A stretch of 64,000 bases of DNA from Pogonophryne albipinna (GCA_028583405.1 CM053259.1:14374594-14438593); one strand, 5' to 3'; positions 33,196 to 43,121 are shown, counted from the stretch's first letter. A program made the numbers and translations. The notes: generated by a model from the letters alone, not told the origin.

Positions 33196-34372
33196 GTAAA
33201 TTGAGGCCCATTCCCAAACCCCACCCTACACCTCAGTTTGCGCGTTCACGCGGAGGGTCCGCCATATTAAGGGCTGTTCCAAAGCAACGAGTGTGGAGGG
33301 GGAGTGGGCTATCAAGCCCTCAAACAGCGAGTCTGCAGCGATGCTGACTTGAGACCGGTCTCTACCTGACCGGAGTCACGCTGTGTGTGTCCGTCGCATA
33401 CTTGCCAACCCTCCCGATTTTCGCGGGAGACTCCCGATTTCATTGCCCTCTCCCGGTTTCCTCCCGGGGTCATATTTCTCCCGCATTTCTCCCGATTTCT
33501 GACAAAATCAGATTTACTCAGGACTGTTTCCACTCGGACTTTAATACAGCTACACCATTGTTTGGTTTCCATGGTAGCGTGTCTCTTTAGTAGCGCGCGC
33601 AACTGAAAGTCTGTCTGAGAGGGTGAGGAAGATAGTCACAGAAAACAGAACAAGAATCGACAACTCTCCTCTGCTCACTCCTTTCCTGCCCACACATATG
33701 CTCCATCAAGGATGGTGCTACAGGCCCAAGACAGTGCACTTACAACTACAATAAGCATGTTAATGTTAATCTAATACAGCTCCGGCGATCCCCGCCCCCC
33801 CCCCACGGTGGTTTTGGAAATGCTCCCGATTTCTGATGTCTCAAGGTTGGCAAGTATGGTCCGTCGGGAAACAAGCTGTTAAAAAGTTCCAGCAAACATC
33901 CACTGATAAACTACGATGTTAACAACCTCATGATGACCTCATATGTTTTTAACTTAGGATCATACCTGTGTTTAGTCTAAAAAAAGGTAAATTTGTGCAT
34001 TTTATTATGAAGTTGTGTATATTTACAGACCGTTGCAAAAACTAAGAAGCTTATAAACATCAGGTTTAAAACTAAAAGAGCTTTGAAACACAATGAAAGA
34101 TGTTTGGAGTTTTATTTGAGTTATTCATTTAAACTTTTTGTCTAAGAGATGCTGATTTGAAACCGTTGTTACATACAGTTACGGCATTTCCTGTTTCTGC
34201 CGGAGAGAGGGGAGGCCGTCCCAAAGCTTGCTGCTGTATTTACTCCCTCCATCTGACAGGAGGAAGCCTCGTTGAGCTGCGAGTGTGGCTACAGATGGAG
34301 TTCACTCTGTCACGGAGGGGTAGGGTCGAGGGAGTGGTTTGGGATTGGGCCTTTGGGTACCTGGCTGGAGTG
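33196..34372. mobile_element. MITE with long degenerate TIRs
   Basis: The left end TTGAGGCCCATTCCCAAACC, about 12 bp in, and the right end TTTGGGATTGGGCCTTTGG form an imperfect inverted pair, followed inward by CCCTACACC versus GGGGTAGGGT. It resembles a common fish repeat starting with GGGCCAATCCCAAAC. It sits in the left arm of the 11-kb element and itself contains the hAT at 33397-33858. Exact ends are uncertain. Confidence 0.55.
33397..33858. mobile_element. Non-autonomous hAT element
   Basis: The TIR CATACTTGCCAACC is exact at both ends (14 bp). The 8-bp direct repeat GTCCGTCG flanks it perfectly (33389-33396 and 33859-33866), diagnostic of hAT. The interior carries repeated CTCCCGATTT motifs near both ends. 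At 462 bp it is non-coding. It belongs to a common fish family remembered by its CATACTTGCCAACC terminus. Confidence 0.95.
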
Positions 34373-35984
34373 AGATTTTGATATCATGGGTTTAATTACA
34401 CACATGCGCACTAAATGACTGCTATCGTGTATATATATATATATACAATATTAGACACAGACTATAAAGGGCACAAAGTTTCATTCACTAATGAAAGTCA
34501 CATGTTTGTTTCCACTGTTTTATTGTGTGCCCTATAAACAAAAATGAACTCGATACATTTCCATTTACATGAGGATGTGACTAGCAGTTTGAAAGGATGT
34601 ACTTGAATTATTATTATATATTATCATTATGTCAGTGGTCTAAAATGGTCATACAACTGTGCCGACAATATTATCGTTTATCGCAATAATTTCCGGGAAA
34701 ATGTATCCAACAAAATTAATTATCGTGAAAGGCCTATACATGAAACACACACACACAAACAAATCTACAGACTTACTCCAAACTGCCAAATATATTAATT
34801 AACACACCCACTCTCATATACTCAAGTCCCGGCAAGACCAAGTGCTACCGTGGTGTCCCTAAGCAAGGCACCGTTCCCCACACTGCTCCCCGGGCGCCGT
34901 TCAAAATGGCAGCACACTGCTCCTAACACTAGGATGGGTCAAATGCAGAGAAACAATTTCCCCACGAGGGATTAATAAAAGTCCATCTTATCTTATCTCT
35001 TATCTACTCTTTGACTCTATTTTGGCCTAGTAGAACAATAAGCAGCAGACTTTTACTTTTTTATCATTTCTGCTGGATCTTAGATATGCGCATGCGCAAT
35101 ACGGGTCGGGGATTGACCAACCGGCTCCCACTGCTCTGCTGTCTGTTAACGTTGTTAAGAGTGGTGGGGGCGGGGAGGTAGCGGATCGACAGCTTGAGCA
35201 GCTGTCAACTCAACATTATAAATAACCAACCAAAAACGATCGCCGGTTCATCTTGTTTTTGCCGTGAGAATAGTTTGGGCAGCGTGAGATTGAGAGTGAA
35301 AGCGTGTGTCACACGCCAGATGCGTGAGAGTTTGCAACCCTGGTGGACGGTTGGAGCATATACACTGTTAGCTTAGCCGATCTCCATTCAGAAAACATGC
35401 ATTTTAAAAGGTTTTTCGTCTGCAGACTTGTCAAAGCATTAATTCATGGTTTTTACTAACCGGTATCAGTATGTTGTTACTGAGGCCTAATTTTGAAACG
35501 TGTATTACAATTAATTCACGGTAAAATATGTTCATTTTGTTGTAGTTGCCAGCGATTCTCTCACTAGTTTAGCATACTTAGCCCGGTTGTTTGCCCGGAA
35601 GCGTCTATCGTTTTTCCAACCCAGTTTAGATTTAACCACGCCCACTTCCGCATTCGACGTAGCTCTACGCGATAGCGTCATACTGTAGACGTCATCTTCG
35701 GCAGTTATAGCGGTCGCAGTAAAGCAGAATATTGAATAGTTGTTTTTTGTCTTTCCAAAGGATGTGTTGACTGAAAGTTAACGATCCTATAATCAAAGCC
35801 ATATCGAAGAGTCCTGAGATTGTATTACTGGTGTTTAAATAGCCTGTGTGTATCCTCAAATTTTGTTTTCAGGACAAACAAAAGACGTTAAATATCTTAT
35901 CAGCTGGTGTAAGTGCAGAATATTGAATATAACCTTGACTATTACTGTGTACTAGATTTTTCTGACAGCATTATGTAATGGTAC
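34373..35984. other. Mosaic of repeat fragments in the left part of the 11-kb element
   Basis: It contains a fragment at 34665-34735 (ATTATCGTTTATCGCAATAA), the retroelement end at 34800-34985, and a hAT-like end at about 35255-35341 (reverse: CAGGGTTGCAAACTCTCACG). The inner arm of the 11-kb element lies at about 35585-35660. No coding exons were identified. Confidence 0.5.
34800..34985 (+). mobile_element. SINE or LINE 3'-end copy with ATCTT-type tail
   Basis: The segments TGCTCCCCGGGCGCCGTTC, GGATGGGTCAAATGCAGAGA and TTTCCCCACGAGGGATTAAT followed by AAAGTCCATCTTATCTTATC are the hallmark of a widespread fish retroposon with an L2-type tail. The tail repeats CTTAT(CTTAT)n at 34976-35003. 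A head promoter is not evident. Confidence 0.7.
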
Positions 35985-36099
35985 TATTTTATATATATAT
36001 ATACACTTTTATTAATTCATTTATATACACACATATACTGTTTTTATATACAGTATGTGTGTGTGTGTGTATATATATATATGCCGTATATATATGCCG

Positions 36100-36133
<34 letters not shown>

Positions 36134-36312
36134 ATATATTATACATATTATACATTTATATATATATATATGCCGTATATATTATACATATTATACATTT
36201 ATAAATATATATATATATATATATACTATATATATATATACATAAACACACACTTATATGTACTCACACATGTATTTATTAATTTATACACATACATATA
36301 TATGTATGTATG
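35985..36312. repeat. Complex TA-rich microsatellite
   Basis: Long (TA)n runs are interspersed with repeated TATATATGCCGTATATAT units and ATTATACATATTATACATTT blocks, followed by ATGT runs. The Tyr/Ile/Cys-rich open frames across it are artefacts. Confidence 0.95.
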
Positions 36313-36335
36313 TATGTATATATATATGTGTGTGT

Positions 36336-36410
36336 GTATAAATAAACACACACAAACAAAACAACACTATAATAAACACAGATGCAATAATCATTTGTAC
36401 ACACATACAT
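36336..36410. repeat. Duplicated flank on both sides of the 36411 hAT
   Basis: The segment with AAATAAACACACACAAACA and GCAATAAT at 36338-36391 recurs at about 37146-37200 (AAATAAACACACACAAACAC, then GTTGCAATAAT). This goes well beyond the 8-bp target duplication, so the site was already a tandem repeat before insertion. Confidence 0.7.
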
Positions 36411-37126
36411 CAGGGTTTCCGCTAGGATTTTTTCTAGCCGGTCAAATGTCCGAACAGAATTTATTTTACCGGACACATTTGAAACTTACCGGTCATGTTT
36501 CAATAATAATAATAAGAATTGTGTAGCAGAGTTTCCGTTGGCAGGTAATTACCGGACTAGGACCGGATATGCTGATGTTTAAAACTCAGTTCATGGGAGT
36601 CATTTTTATATAGCTTCAGTTTATAATCGTAACGGATCGAAAAATTCAGATTCATTTTTCAATAAATGATACAACAAACAACATCATTATTACATTCAAA
36701 GAAACTACTTGTAGTAGATAAAGTACATTATTCAAAAGTTTACATTAACTTTGAATAATAACACGGGAGAAACGGATCCTCTCTTTTCCTCTCTCCCTCC
36801 CTCTCTCTCCTGACAGCCCGTCAGTTTCTAATGCAGCTCGCTAAACAGTGGGCGGAGCTTCAGGTCAGACTCAGCAGCTGATCTGATCTCTCTCTCGCGT
36901 CCGGTTACACTTCACTCGCGTTTATGTCCATATCAATCAGATCCAGCTCTCCTCATCGGCCTATAGAGAGCACCGATCAAGCTATTAAGAGTGAATATCG
37001 GCAGATAATGATGGGTGGCCAATCGATCGGAGCATCGGACATTTTGACCGTCAGATTTTGAATTTACCGGTTTTTATTCAATTTGACCAGCTAAAAACCG
37101 GTAATTACCGGCTAACGGAAACCCTG
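36411..37126. mobile_element. Non-autonomous hAT element
   Basis: It begins CAGGGTTTCCGCTAGGATTT and ends CCGGCTAACGGAAACCCTG, inverted termini. The perfect 8-bp duplication ACATACAT flanks it (36403-36410 and 37127-37134). The subterminal motif TTACCGG/CCGGTAA recurs many times at both ends, as expected for transposase binding sites. At 716 bp no ORF is present. It sits in microsatellite-like sequence. Confidence 0.95.
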
Positions 37127-37347
37127 ACATACATATATATGTATATAAATAAACACACACAAACACAGCAATACAATATAATTAAAACAGTTGCAATAAT
37201 AATAACATAATATGGTAGGATCAATTATAACCTTTTTTTGCTCCCATATTTCAATTAAAAGATATTGGTCAAAATCAATATTGGTGGGGGCTCTTTTGCA
37301 AAGATAATCAATAACACCACCTGACAGTTGTTTCAGATTAAACGGCA

Positions 37348-37405
37348 TTAATTGTTACTTACACACATGTGCCTTAGGATGGTCCCAAAAAAGCCAACAT
37401 CTGCA
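37348..37405 (-). pseudogene. Last visible exon of the 11-kb element's gene
   Basis: It is preceded by a T-rich tract and ACAG acceptor (37406-37415) and reads SADVGFFGTILRHMC. It then either continues VSNN and a stop at 37348, or uses the GTAAGT at 37362 as a donor. The exon joins in phase (two bases plus one) to the donor at 37569, across an intron of about 163 nt. No domain is recognised. Confidence 0.5.
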
Positions 37406-37568
37406 CTGTAAAAAAAAAACATTTATTAGGCACTCTGAATAAGGGTTGACTGTGTAATAATCATGCCTTTTAATTGGTGTATAAGTCTCACCAGGTGAAG
37501 GCTGGGACAGTGGGAGGGGTGAGGTAGGAGCAGTCCCAGGATACAAGTTGACTGCATGATCCACTTAC

Positions 37569-37862
37569 CTGTTTGCATCAACTGCAGGAGGTCCATCAGG
37601 GGTCATGTTATTATTACATGTTACTTGTTAGACGCTTTTATCCAAAGCGACGTACATACTGAATACTGTGGACAATCCCCACAGATATCACACACATCGA
37701 CATGCTGACTGCAGTGGGGTTTGAACCTGTGCTCCCCTGATCCCAACACCAAGCTCTATCCACTGCGCCACACGCCTCCCCCCTCCCACATCATGTGATG
37801 TCCTTTAGGTTGGATCAACACCAGCGTCTGGAAAGATTTCATGACTTCAGAGGGCAGTGGAC
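37569..37862 (-). pseudogene. Exon of the 11-kb element's gene, split by a SINE
   Basis: Coding pieces lie at 37797-37862 (PLPSEVMKSFQTLVLIQPKG) and 37569-37602 (TPDGPPAVDAN), with a perfect CAG|GTAAGT donor at 37568. The SINE at 37609-37790, with TCATGT on both sides, separates them. With one TCATGT copy counted, the two pieces share one uninterrupted frame, which is good evidence that this was coding. The upstream boundary of the exon is not clear; an in-frame stop lies just before 37862, so an acceptor near there is needed. Confidence 0.6.
37609..37790 (-). mobile_element. tRNA-derived SINE
   Basis: On the minus strand it opens with a tRNA-like head: TGGCGCAGTGGATAGAG (A box) and GGTTCAAACCCC (B box) about 40 nt apart. 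The 3' part is CGCTTTGGATAAAAGCGTC followed by ACATGTAATAATAAC, the typical tail region of many fish SINEs. The direct repeat TCATGT lies on each side (37603-37608 and 37791-37796). It disrupted an exon of the minus-strand gene. Confidence 0.85.
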
Positions 37863-38078
37863 CTTTAGTCATTTAATACTGTGATATAGGGTAATGGATT
37901 TGTATTAACAGGGAAGTTATAGTTCAGCATTTGAGATACACCTTGAGGCCTGATTTGGTAAAAAGCCCACTTACCACGACAAGGTACAGGCCATAAATGG
38001 GATAAGACATAACAAAGACATAAGGTGAAAAACAAATGAGAAAGAAAGGCATACACATATACAAGCAGATACATAAAG
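37863..38078. other. Intronic remnant with a possible small exon
   Basis: On the minus strand, a strong donor-like GTGGTAAGTGG (about 37968-37978) follows a frame reading SYPIYGLYLVV. It could be another exon of the transposon gene, but no acceptor is convincing. Confidence 0.3.
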
Positions 38079-38325
38079 GGTGTAGAGGGGCACCAAATAG
38101 TGTCCTGCCTCTAAACAGAGGGATGGGGGTGAAGAGGAGTCAGAGGGTGTAGAGGGGCACCAAATAGTGTCCTGCCTCTAAACAGAGGGATGGGGGTGAA
38201 GAGGAGTCAGAGGGTGTAGAGGGGCACCAAATAGTGTCCTGCCTCTAAACAGAGGGATGGGGGTGAAGAGGAGTCAGAGGGTGTAGAGGGGCACCAAATA
38301 GTGTCCTGCCTCTAAACAGAGGGAT
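38079..38325. repeat. 67-bp minisatellite, 3.7 near-identical copies
   Basis: Units start at 38079, 38146, 38213 and 38280 with a strict 67-bp period. Each contains GGGGCACCAAATAGTGTCC and AAACAGAGGGATGGGGGTG. The copies are essentially identical, implying a recent expansion. The last copy stops after AAACAGAGGGAT. Confidence 0.97.
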
Positions 38326-38394
38326 ACAATAAATTACATTAATGTTTTTTAGAATGCCTGGTGTTCAACACCACTGCCAAACTTAAACTGTGCT

Positions 38395-38472
38395 GTTTCA
38401 CAGGGCGCCCAGAAAATAAACGCCGTCTTGAGCCAGATCTCCCTGTTGGCCGACGCGTACACATATCGCTGC
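38395..38472 (-). pseudogene. Continuation of the exon broken by the 38473 hAT
   Basis: When read across one copy of the ATCGCTGC target site, the frame from 39686-39897 continues as YVYASANREIWLKTAF. The YVYASA-R-I motif follows the KHDLQ-x-EYG stretch in the related fish proteins as I remember them, which supports the join. The 3' limit of the exon is unclear. Confidence 0.6.
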
Positions 38473-39071
38473 TAGTGCTGCGTACCGGTACACCGAACCG
38501 GTACTGGACTCGGTTCAAGTCCAGTTAAAACCGGAATGTCGGGTACCGGTACTTGGACTCCCAAAAAAACTAGCACTTACGTATATTCTCCTTTTTGTTC
38601 TAAACCATCTAAAACCTTCCATAGATCGAGAAATTTGCGCTGAGAAAAGACGAAAAACATCGTGTCGGCTTCTAATATAGCGGCCATTACTGAACTCACG
38701 AAGTCTCGCAAAATATCGCAACTGCTCGCGAGATCTGTGTGAAGTCAAGGGAAGCTAGCAATGTGATTGGCTTAGACATAGTGGATTGTCAAAATGTTAT
38801 GTATGTACATCACTATGTATGTAGTATGTACTGTATAATGTACACATGTAGAGTTGTAGAAAAGACATGGTGTACACTCTGACAGTACAGTCACTACAGT
38901 GTATACTGTATAGTAGGTGTGTAACAGTGTAATGCGTATAGTCTACTCTCCACTCTACCTTTCAGCAATGTTTTAGGGATTTAGGCTCAGTCAGCTCAGG
39001 GACTGTTTGGTTACTTTAGTTTGGTAAATGAAATAAATGTTTGAACTTTGTAGTAGTTCACTGTAGTTGCT

Positions 39072-39425
39072 GTCAATCAATCAATGTTTATTTATATAGC
39101 CCAATATCACAAATGTTACATTTGTCTCAGTGGACTTCACAGTTTGTACAGAATATCAGTATGACAATACGACACCCTCTGTCCTTAGACCCTCACATTG
39201 TACAAGGAAAAACTTCCGGAGAAAACCCACAGTTTAAAGGGAACATGGGAGAAACCTCAGGGAGAGCAACAGAGGAGGGATCCCTCTCCCAGGACGGACA
39301 GACGTGCAATAGATGCCGTGTGTAAATTGAAAAGATAATACATTTGCAACATAGGTAGTCCAAATGTTTGGAAATGCATGTGTGTATAATAGGAAGATGA
39401 ATCAACGAGGATATCCATCCAGGAC
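39072..39425 (-). mobile_element. LINE-like retroelement 3' end
   Basis: The 3' tail on the minus strand is (TTGA)n (+: TCAATCAATCAATG), followed by TTATTTATATAGCCCAATAT and CTTCCGGAGAAAACCCACAG. The same sequence occurs at 47157 in a longer copy. It is a widespread fish retroposon with an L2-like tail. It is nested inside the 38473-39685 hAT element. Confidence 0.8.
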
Positions 39426-39621
39426 CTCTGTCATTTGTAGACTAAGTGGCAAAAAGTGTTTTTTACATTTGTACTTTGTAGAGAAATGTAGACACAAGTT
39501 GGAAGGGAGCACAATAAACCTGACGAGTTTGAATTTGAGTTGATTATGAGTTTATTTTCAATTGATAATTAGCTCACAATAAGTTCACTTTAGTTACTCA
39601 CACAACTTGACACAAGCCATG

Positions 39622-39657
39622 GGTTCAGGTCCGGACTTATAAGTCCGGACCTGAACC
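39622..39657. repeat. 36-bp perfect palindrome
   Basis: GGTTCAGGTCCGGACTTA is followed directly by its exact reverse complement, with no spacer. It lies about 30 bp inside the right end of the 38473-39685 hAT and contains the TCCGGACCTGAACC motif repeated near the terminus, so it may be a doubled transposase binding site. Confidence 0.97.
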
Positions 39658-39685
39658 TGAATGTGAGTCCAGGTACGCAGCACTA

Positions 39686-39897
39686 ATCGCTGCCCATACT
39701 CCATTTGGAGGTCGTGTTTTAGGACCGCCAGTGCAGATGTTGGAGTGTAGCCAATTTCAAAGAGCCCTGTGAGTATATTGATTGCCTTTTCCCCAACATC
39801 TCGGTGGCGGATGGTGTCCGCAACAAAAAGGTTGTAGTTGTGCCTGTTTATTAGGATAACCTTAAATGGTAAGTCAGGCATGTGTGGTTCTTCGGTC
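39686..39897 (-). pseudogene. Transposase-like exon (MULE/SWIM-type family)
   Basis: The frame holds TEEPHMPDLPFKVILIN, RHNYNLFVADTIRHRDVGEK, ILTGLFEIGYTPTSALAVLK and HDLQMEYGQR. The pattern HN-x(4)-ADT-x-RHRDV followed by LFE-x-G-x-TPTSAL and KHDLQ is one I remember from uncharacterised fish proteins with MULE-type transposase and SWIM zinc-finger annotation. The 5' edge is an AG|G acceptor lying within the target duplication of the 39902-42074 hAT. The 3' edge is cut by the 38473-39685 hAT. No stop codons interrupt the exon, so decay came mainly from insertions. Confidence 0.75.
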
Positions 39898-40221
39898 CTA
39901 TCAGGGGCGTCGCCTGGACCTGAAAACATTCGGGGCTTAGCCCACAGTGGCGCTACAGTGGAATTTTGTACTGCAACACTCCCCACACGCACACACACAG
40001 TACACACGCGACTGTTACAATGAAGGCTCGATAATCAGCTCACAGCATATAGGCAGGGGTAAAGTGCTATTTGTTATGAGTGGGGGGCAGACCTCACCTC
40101 TTCTAGGGGGGTCCGGGGGCCTGCTCCCCCGGGAAGATTTGTTTTTAAATATTGAAGTTAAAAGCATCAATCTGGTGCACTTTGAGAGCAACTTGGAGAG
40201 ATCTATGGATACATCTCTCAA

Positions 40222-40385
40222 CACATTACATTTCATTTTAGCTGACGCTTTTATCCAAAGCTACTTACAATTACCAATTACAGGGACATTCTGCCCTATA
40301 ATATTCTCCCTAAGGGCTAAGTGCCTTACTCAAGGGCACACTAGTGGTGGTGTTCCAGACAGGAACACCCATATGAAACAGAACT
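40222..40385 (-). mobile_element. SINE fragment
   Basis: The + strand reads ACATTACATTTCATTTTAGC then TGACGCTTTTATCCAAAGCT, the reverse of the same SINE-type tail found at 37609. The central GGGCTAAGTGCCTTACTCAA and GTGTTCCAGACAGGAACACC stretches are typical of fish SINE bodies. The tRNA head is absent or decayed. Confidence 0.65.
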
Positions 40386-40860
40386 GTAAACAGATTTTCT
40401 TTTTCTTTATGGATATTTTACAAATCACTCCCCTTTTAAACTCTATTCTTGTTTTACTGCCATATAGTATTTCATACCTGTTTTTCCTTTATTCTCTTAT
40501 TTTTTTATAACTGAAATGATCATAATGAAGGTGTGCCGCGGAGATAATCTTTTGAATAATTTGTGACCAAACCGTTTGAGACCCACTGAGATAACTTAGA
40601 CTAAAGTTAACTATCTAACCCTCAGAGAGTCCTTTAGCTCACCTGAGCCTCTCAGTCTGAGAGGAGAGGACTCTCCTCCAGCTTGTTGTGGAACAAACAG
40701 CACCTTATGTCCATTAGTGCAGCTAGCTAACCAGATGCTAACAACACGGTCCCTGCTGGCACCGGTCCCCCTCTCTCCCTCTCTCGCTCTCCCACTCTAT
40801 CACAATAAATGCGCTATCGTCACACACACACAGAGCCGAGCTTGAATGACACAAGCACAC
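40386..40860 (-). repeat. Uninterrupted copy of the dispersed module
   Basis: Homologous, in reverse, to 32838-33085 joined to 44153-44220, and directly to 48890-49400. It preserves the intact junction TCTAAGTTATCTCAGTGGG (reverse of 40587-40605), which defines the pre-insertion site of the 11-kb element. Confidence 0.85.
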
Positions 40861-40868
40861 GTTTATTT

Positions 40869-41899
40869 TAGGGCTGTCAAACGATTAAAAAATGTAATCA
40901 GATTAATCACAGCTTAAAAATTAATTAATCATGATTAATCACCATTCGAACTATGTCCAAAATATGCCATTTCTTTATGTATATTGTTGTGGGAATGGAA
41001 AGATAAATGAAAGAAGGCGGATATATCCATTTAACATACAGTATCTATGTTTATTATAACATTTTTCTGCGTGTCAAAATGAAAGACAGCACACACCTAT
41101 CAATCATCAAACCGTGGGGTCTTAATTCATTACGTGTTGATTTCTATCAACGGGGGGGTACTTCAGGAAAGTCGACGGGGGGGGGGGGGTTAGTGGAGTA
41201 CTTGTGACCACAGAGTGCGAACGTTGTGATCAGCTGTTTTAGCGCAGTTCTCCAGTGAAGGGGGGGAAGTCTCCCTCCGCAGCCGGTTGGCCTAGTTTTG
41301 GCACAATGCCGTTGTACAGACCGACGTTAACAGCAGCCCTGTCTGTGCACACGGAGACCGACTCTGTCATCCGGTGATCTAACCGCATTCTGGAAAAGCT
41401 TCACAAGTACGCCGGTACGCAAATGCGCTTTGTGACACAAGTTTCAGATTACGCACATAACCGGCGTACCAGTTATGTGCACCCCTGTACTACAGCAAAA
41501 GTATTCTCCGTCGGGACTTCCTGCAACAACACCGACATTATCAAAGATGTTCTATTGAGAAGACGATCACTACGTGACAAAAGTTTTCAAAACCGTTTCT
41601 GGTCTTCGGTATTTCCAGACAAGTGGCTACTGAAATCAATCTTACTAACTGCTGTCTGTGCAATTTACTCCGCGCGAGTTGGCGGACTTTATTTAGCTTA
41701 CTTTAACATCATTTTTCATGGTGGGGCTAAGCCATTTCTCGGTATGGGTGTAGCCTACCCCAGCCATACCCTGGCGCTGCCACTGGTGGCACGTATGGGG
41801 CGGGCCATTCTGCACATGCGTTAAATGCGTTAAATATTTTAACGCAATTAATTCAAAAAATTAATTACCGCCGTTAACGCGATAATTTTGACAGCACTA
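40869..41899. mobile_element. hAT element nested in hAT
   Basis: It begins TAGGGCTGTCAAACGATTAA and ends with GATAATTTTGACAGCACTA, inverted termini of about 14 bp. The 8-bp duplication GTTTATTT is perfect (40861-40868 and 41900-41907). Its interior is itself a mosaic: CAGTGGCAGCGCCAGGG-like and CAGGGGTGCACATAAC-like hAT ends occur near 41790 and 41489. The 133-codon + frame at 41423 spans several repeats and is not a gene. Confidence 0.95.
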
Positions 41900-42159
41900 G
41901 TTTATTTCCATGCAACTCTCTGATTTGTCTGGTGTCTTGCCTCTGTTGCATTCACTGAACACGGGAAATTACAGTTCTGCCGTCCTCTCTTGTGTCATGT
42001 TGAGGTTCACGTAAAGCACGGTTAATGTATTATATTATTGAGGGAGAATTGTCCGGGGCCAGGCGACGCCACTGGGTCCTATAACATAAATCAATATCAA
42101 TATTATGTAAACAAAACAAAACATGAAATAATAAGTATGTGGATCAGTAAACTCAATTC

Positions 42160-42265
42160 ATTTCCCCACGAGTGCTCTTGAGTGTCGTGTGCATTTTTGC
42201 TTGACAGCAGGTGTTCTTGCTGCTTTTTGGCTGCTCTCGGGTTCACCCTATGCTGACACTTATAA
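42160..42265 (-). pseudogene. Transposase-like gene, third exon (candidate)
   Basis: The frame reads YKCQHRVNPRAAKKQQEHLL and SSKNAHDTQEHSW. An AG acceptor at 42266-42267 fits the phase of the upstream exon (two bases plus T). The family pattern, as I remember it, is a Tyr/Phe-x-CQHN motif right after the VTWRV...RP segment; here it is CQHRV. A convincing donor is not seen, so the 3' end is approximate. Confidence 0.6.
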
Positions 42266-42365
42266 CTTGCCTGAACAAAACAAAGCAGATTTATTATAGT
42301 ACAGGCCAAAGTAAAAAGGATCATTAAAAGGTAACTTCAAGAAATATCAACAAGACAACACTTAC

Positions 42366-42562
42366 TTCCCCAACCTGGGTCGGGTAACATCCACCCTCCA
42401 TGTCACCCCTGATGACCCCTTTAGCTTTTGTACCCACTCCTTGACCTGTTCCACAGTGTGGACATCCAGCCTCAAAGTGGCCTCCAAACCAGTGTGGTCC
42501 CCCAGTGAAACCACCTCTTCATACTGGCACACGTGGTACCTGAACTCACCTGGTAGCCAACC
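42366..42562 (-). pseudogene. Transposase-like gene, second exon
   Basis: A 197-nt exon with acceptor CTACTTGTAG and donor AA|GTAAGTG, open throughout. It reads WLPGEFRYHVCQYEEVVSL, LRLDVHTVEQVKEWVQKLKG and SSGVTWRVDVTRPRLG. The order FxV-x-V...EWV-x(6)-S-x-VTWRVD-x-T-P is the N-terminal block I remember from fish MULE/SWIM-like uncharacterised proteins. Both splice sites are intact and there is no stop, so this is a clean former coding exon. The chain continues on the minus strand towards 39897. Confidence 0.8.
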
Positions 42563-43087
42563 CTACAAGTAGGAAACAGACAACTATTAATTAAAATCCA
42601 CACACATAATACTGTGTCAGCTCAGAATATAATACCTGTATGCTAGATATATAATGTTCTACAAAAATGATACTGCAACACTACAACTACCATACCAACA
42701 CAATCACTTTACTAAAGAATGACTGACAATATTAGGGAAAATAAACCCTAATGGGGATACTTTGGAAAATCTACTTTGTATGGGTTGGAACAGGATGTCA
42801 AATACCAGTAAGAGTTGTGCCATGATCTGAAGAACTAAAGAGGACCATGAGGTTTAAAATGTACTGACTTTACTTAGAAATAGAGTAGAATACACATTTA
42901 CTTGCAGGCTTAAAAAGCCTGAAAAAAATAAAATACAACCCTCAAAATCCTAAAACATTGGTATTGTTATGCCTTTGTAGGTAAAATGTTTATATTCTCT
43001 TTAAATGTACTTCATGTGTTTGCATGTTATATATTCTTTGTAAAGCATTGTCTTTTATCTGGACAATACGTCTGTTGGTATAGTTTA

Positions 43088-43121
<34 letters not shown>

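Larger units (their letters stand above)
38473..39685. mobile_element. hAT element inserted in a coding exon
   Basis: The TIR TAGTGCTGCGTACC is exact at both ends. The 8-bp duplication ATCGCTGC flanks it perfectly (38465-38472 and 39686-39693). Subterminal GGTACCGGTAC and TCCGGACCT motifs recur, and a 36-bp palindrome lies near the right end. At 1,213 bp it includes a nested LINE-like retroelement tail (39072-39425). No transposase is present. It interrupts the minus-strand gene of the 11-kb element. Confidence 0.95.
39902..42074. mobile_element. hAT element inserted on a splice acceptor
   Basis: The ends are CAGGGGCGTCGCCTGG at 39902 and (reverse) CAGTGGCGTCGCCTGG at 42074, differing at one position. 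The 8-bp duplication GGTCCTAT is perfect (39894-39901 and 42075-42082). It contains a SINE fragment, a copy of the dispersed module and a nested 1-kb hAT. Without these it is roughly 1 kb and non-coding. On the minus strand its target site spans the intron-exon boundary of the transposase-like gene. Confidence 0.95.

Noticed and set aside
35978..36526. 182-codon Tyr/Ile-rich ORF
   Set aside because: It runs through TA and ATGT microsatellite sequence into a hAT end; no protein character.
38079..38325. CRISPR-like regular repeats
   Set aside because: The whole 67-bp unit is repeated with no variable spacers, in a vertebrate genome; it is a minisatellite. The 62-bp arrays at 20017 and 16493 were rejected for the same reason.
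39898..40007. N-terminal part of the minus ORF that includes the transposase exon (start at 40007)
   Set aside because: These codons lie inside the 39902-42074 hAT terminus. The apparent Met start is an accident of the insertion; only 39686-39897 is former exon.
41423..41824. 133-codon + strand ORF in the nested hAT
   Set aside because: It crosses at least two recognisable hAT-like ends and has no conserved domain.
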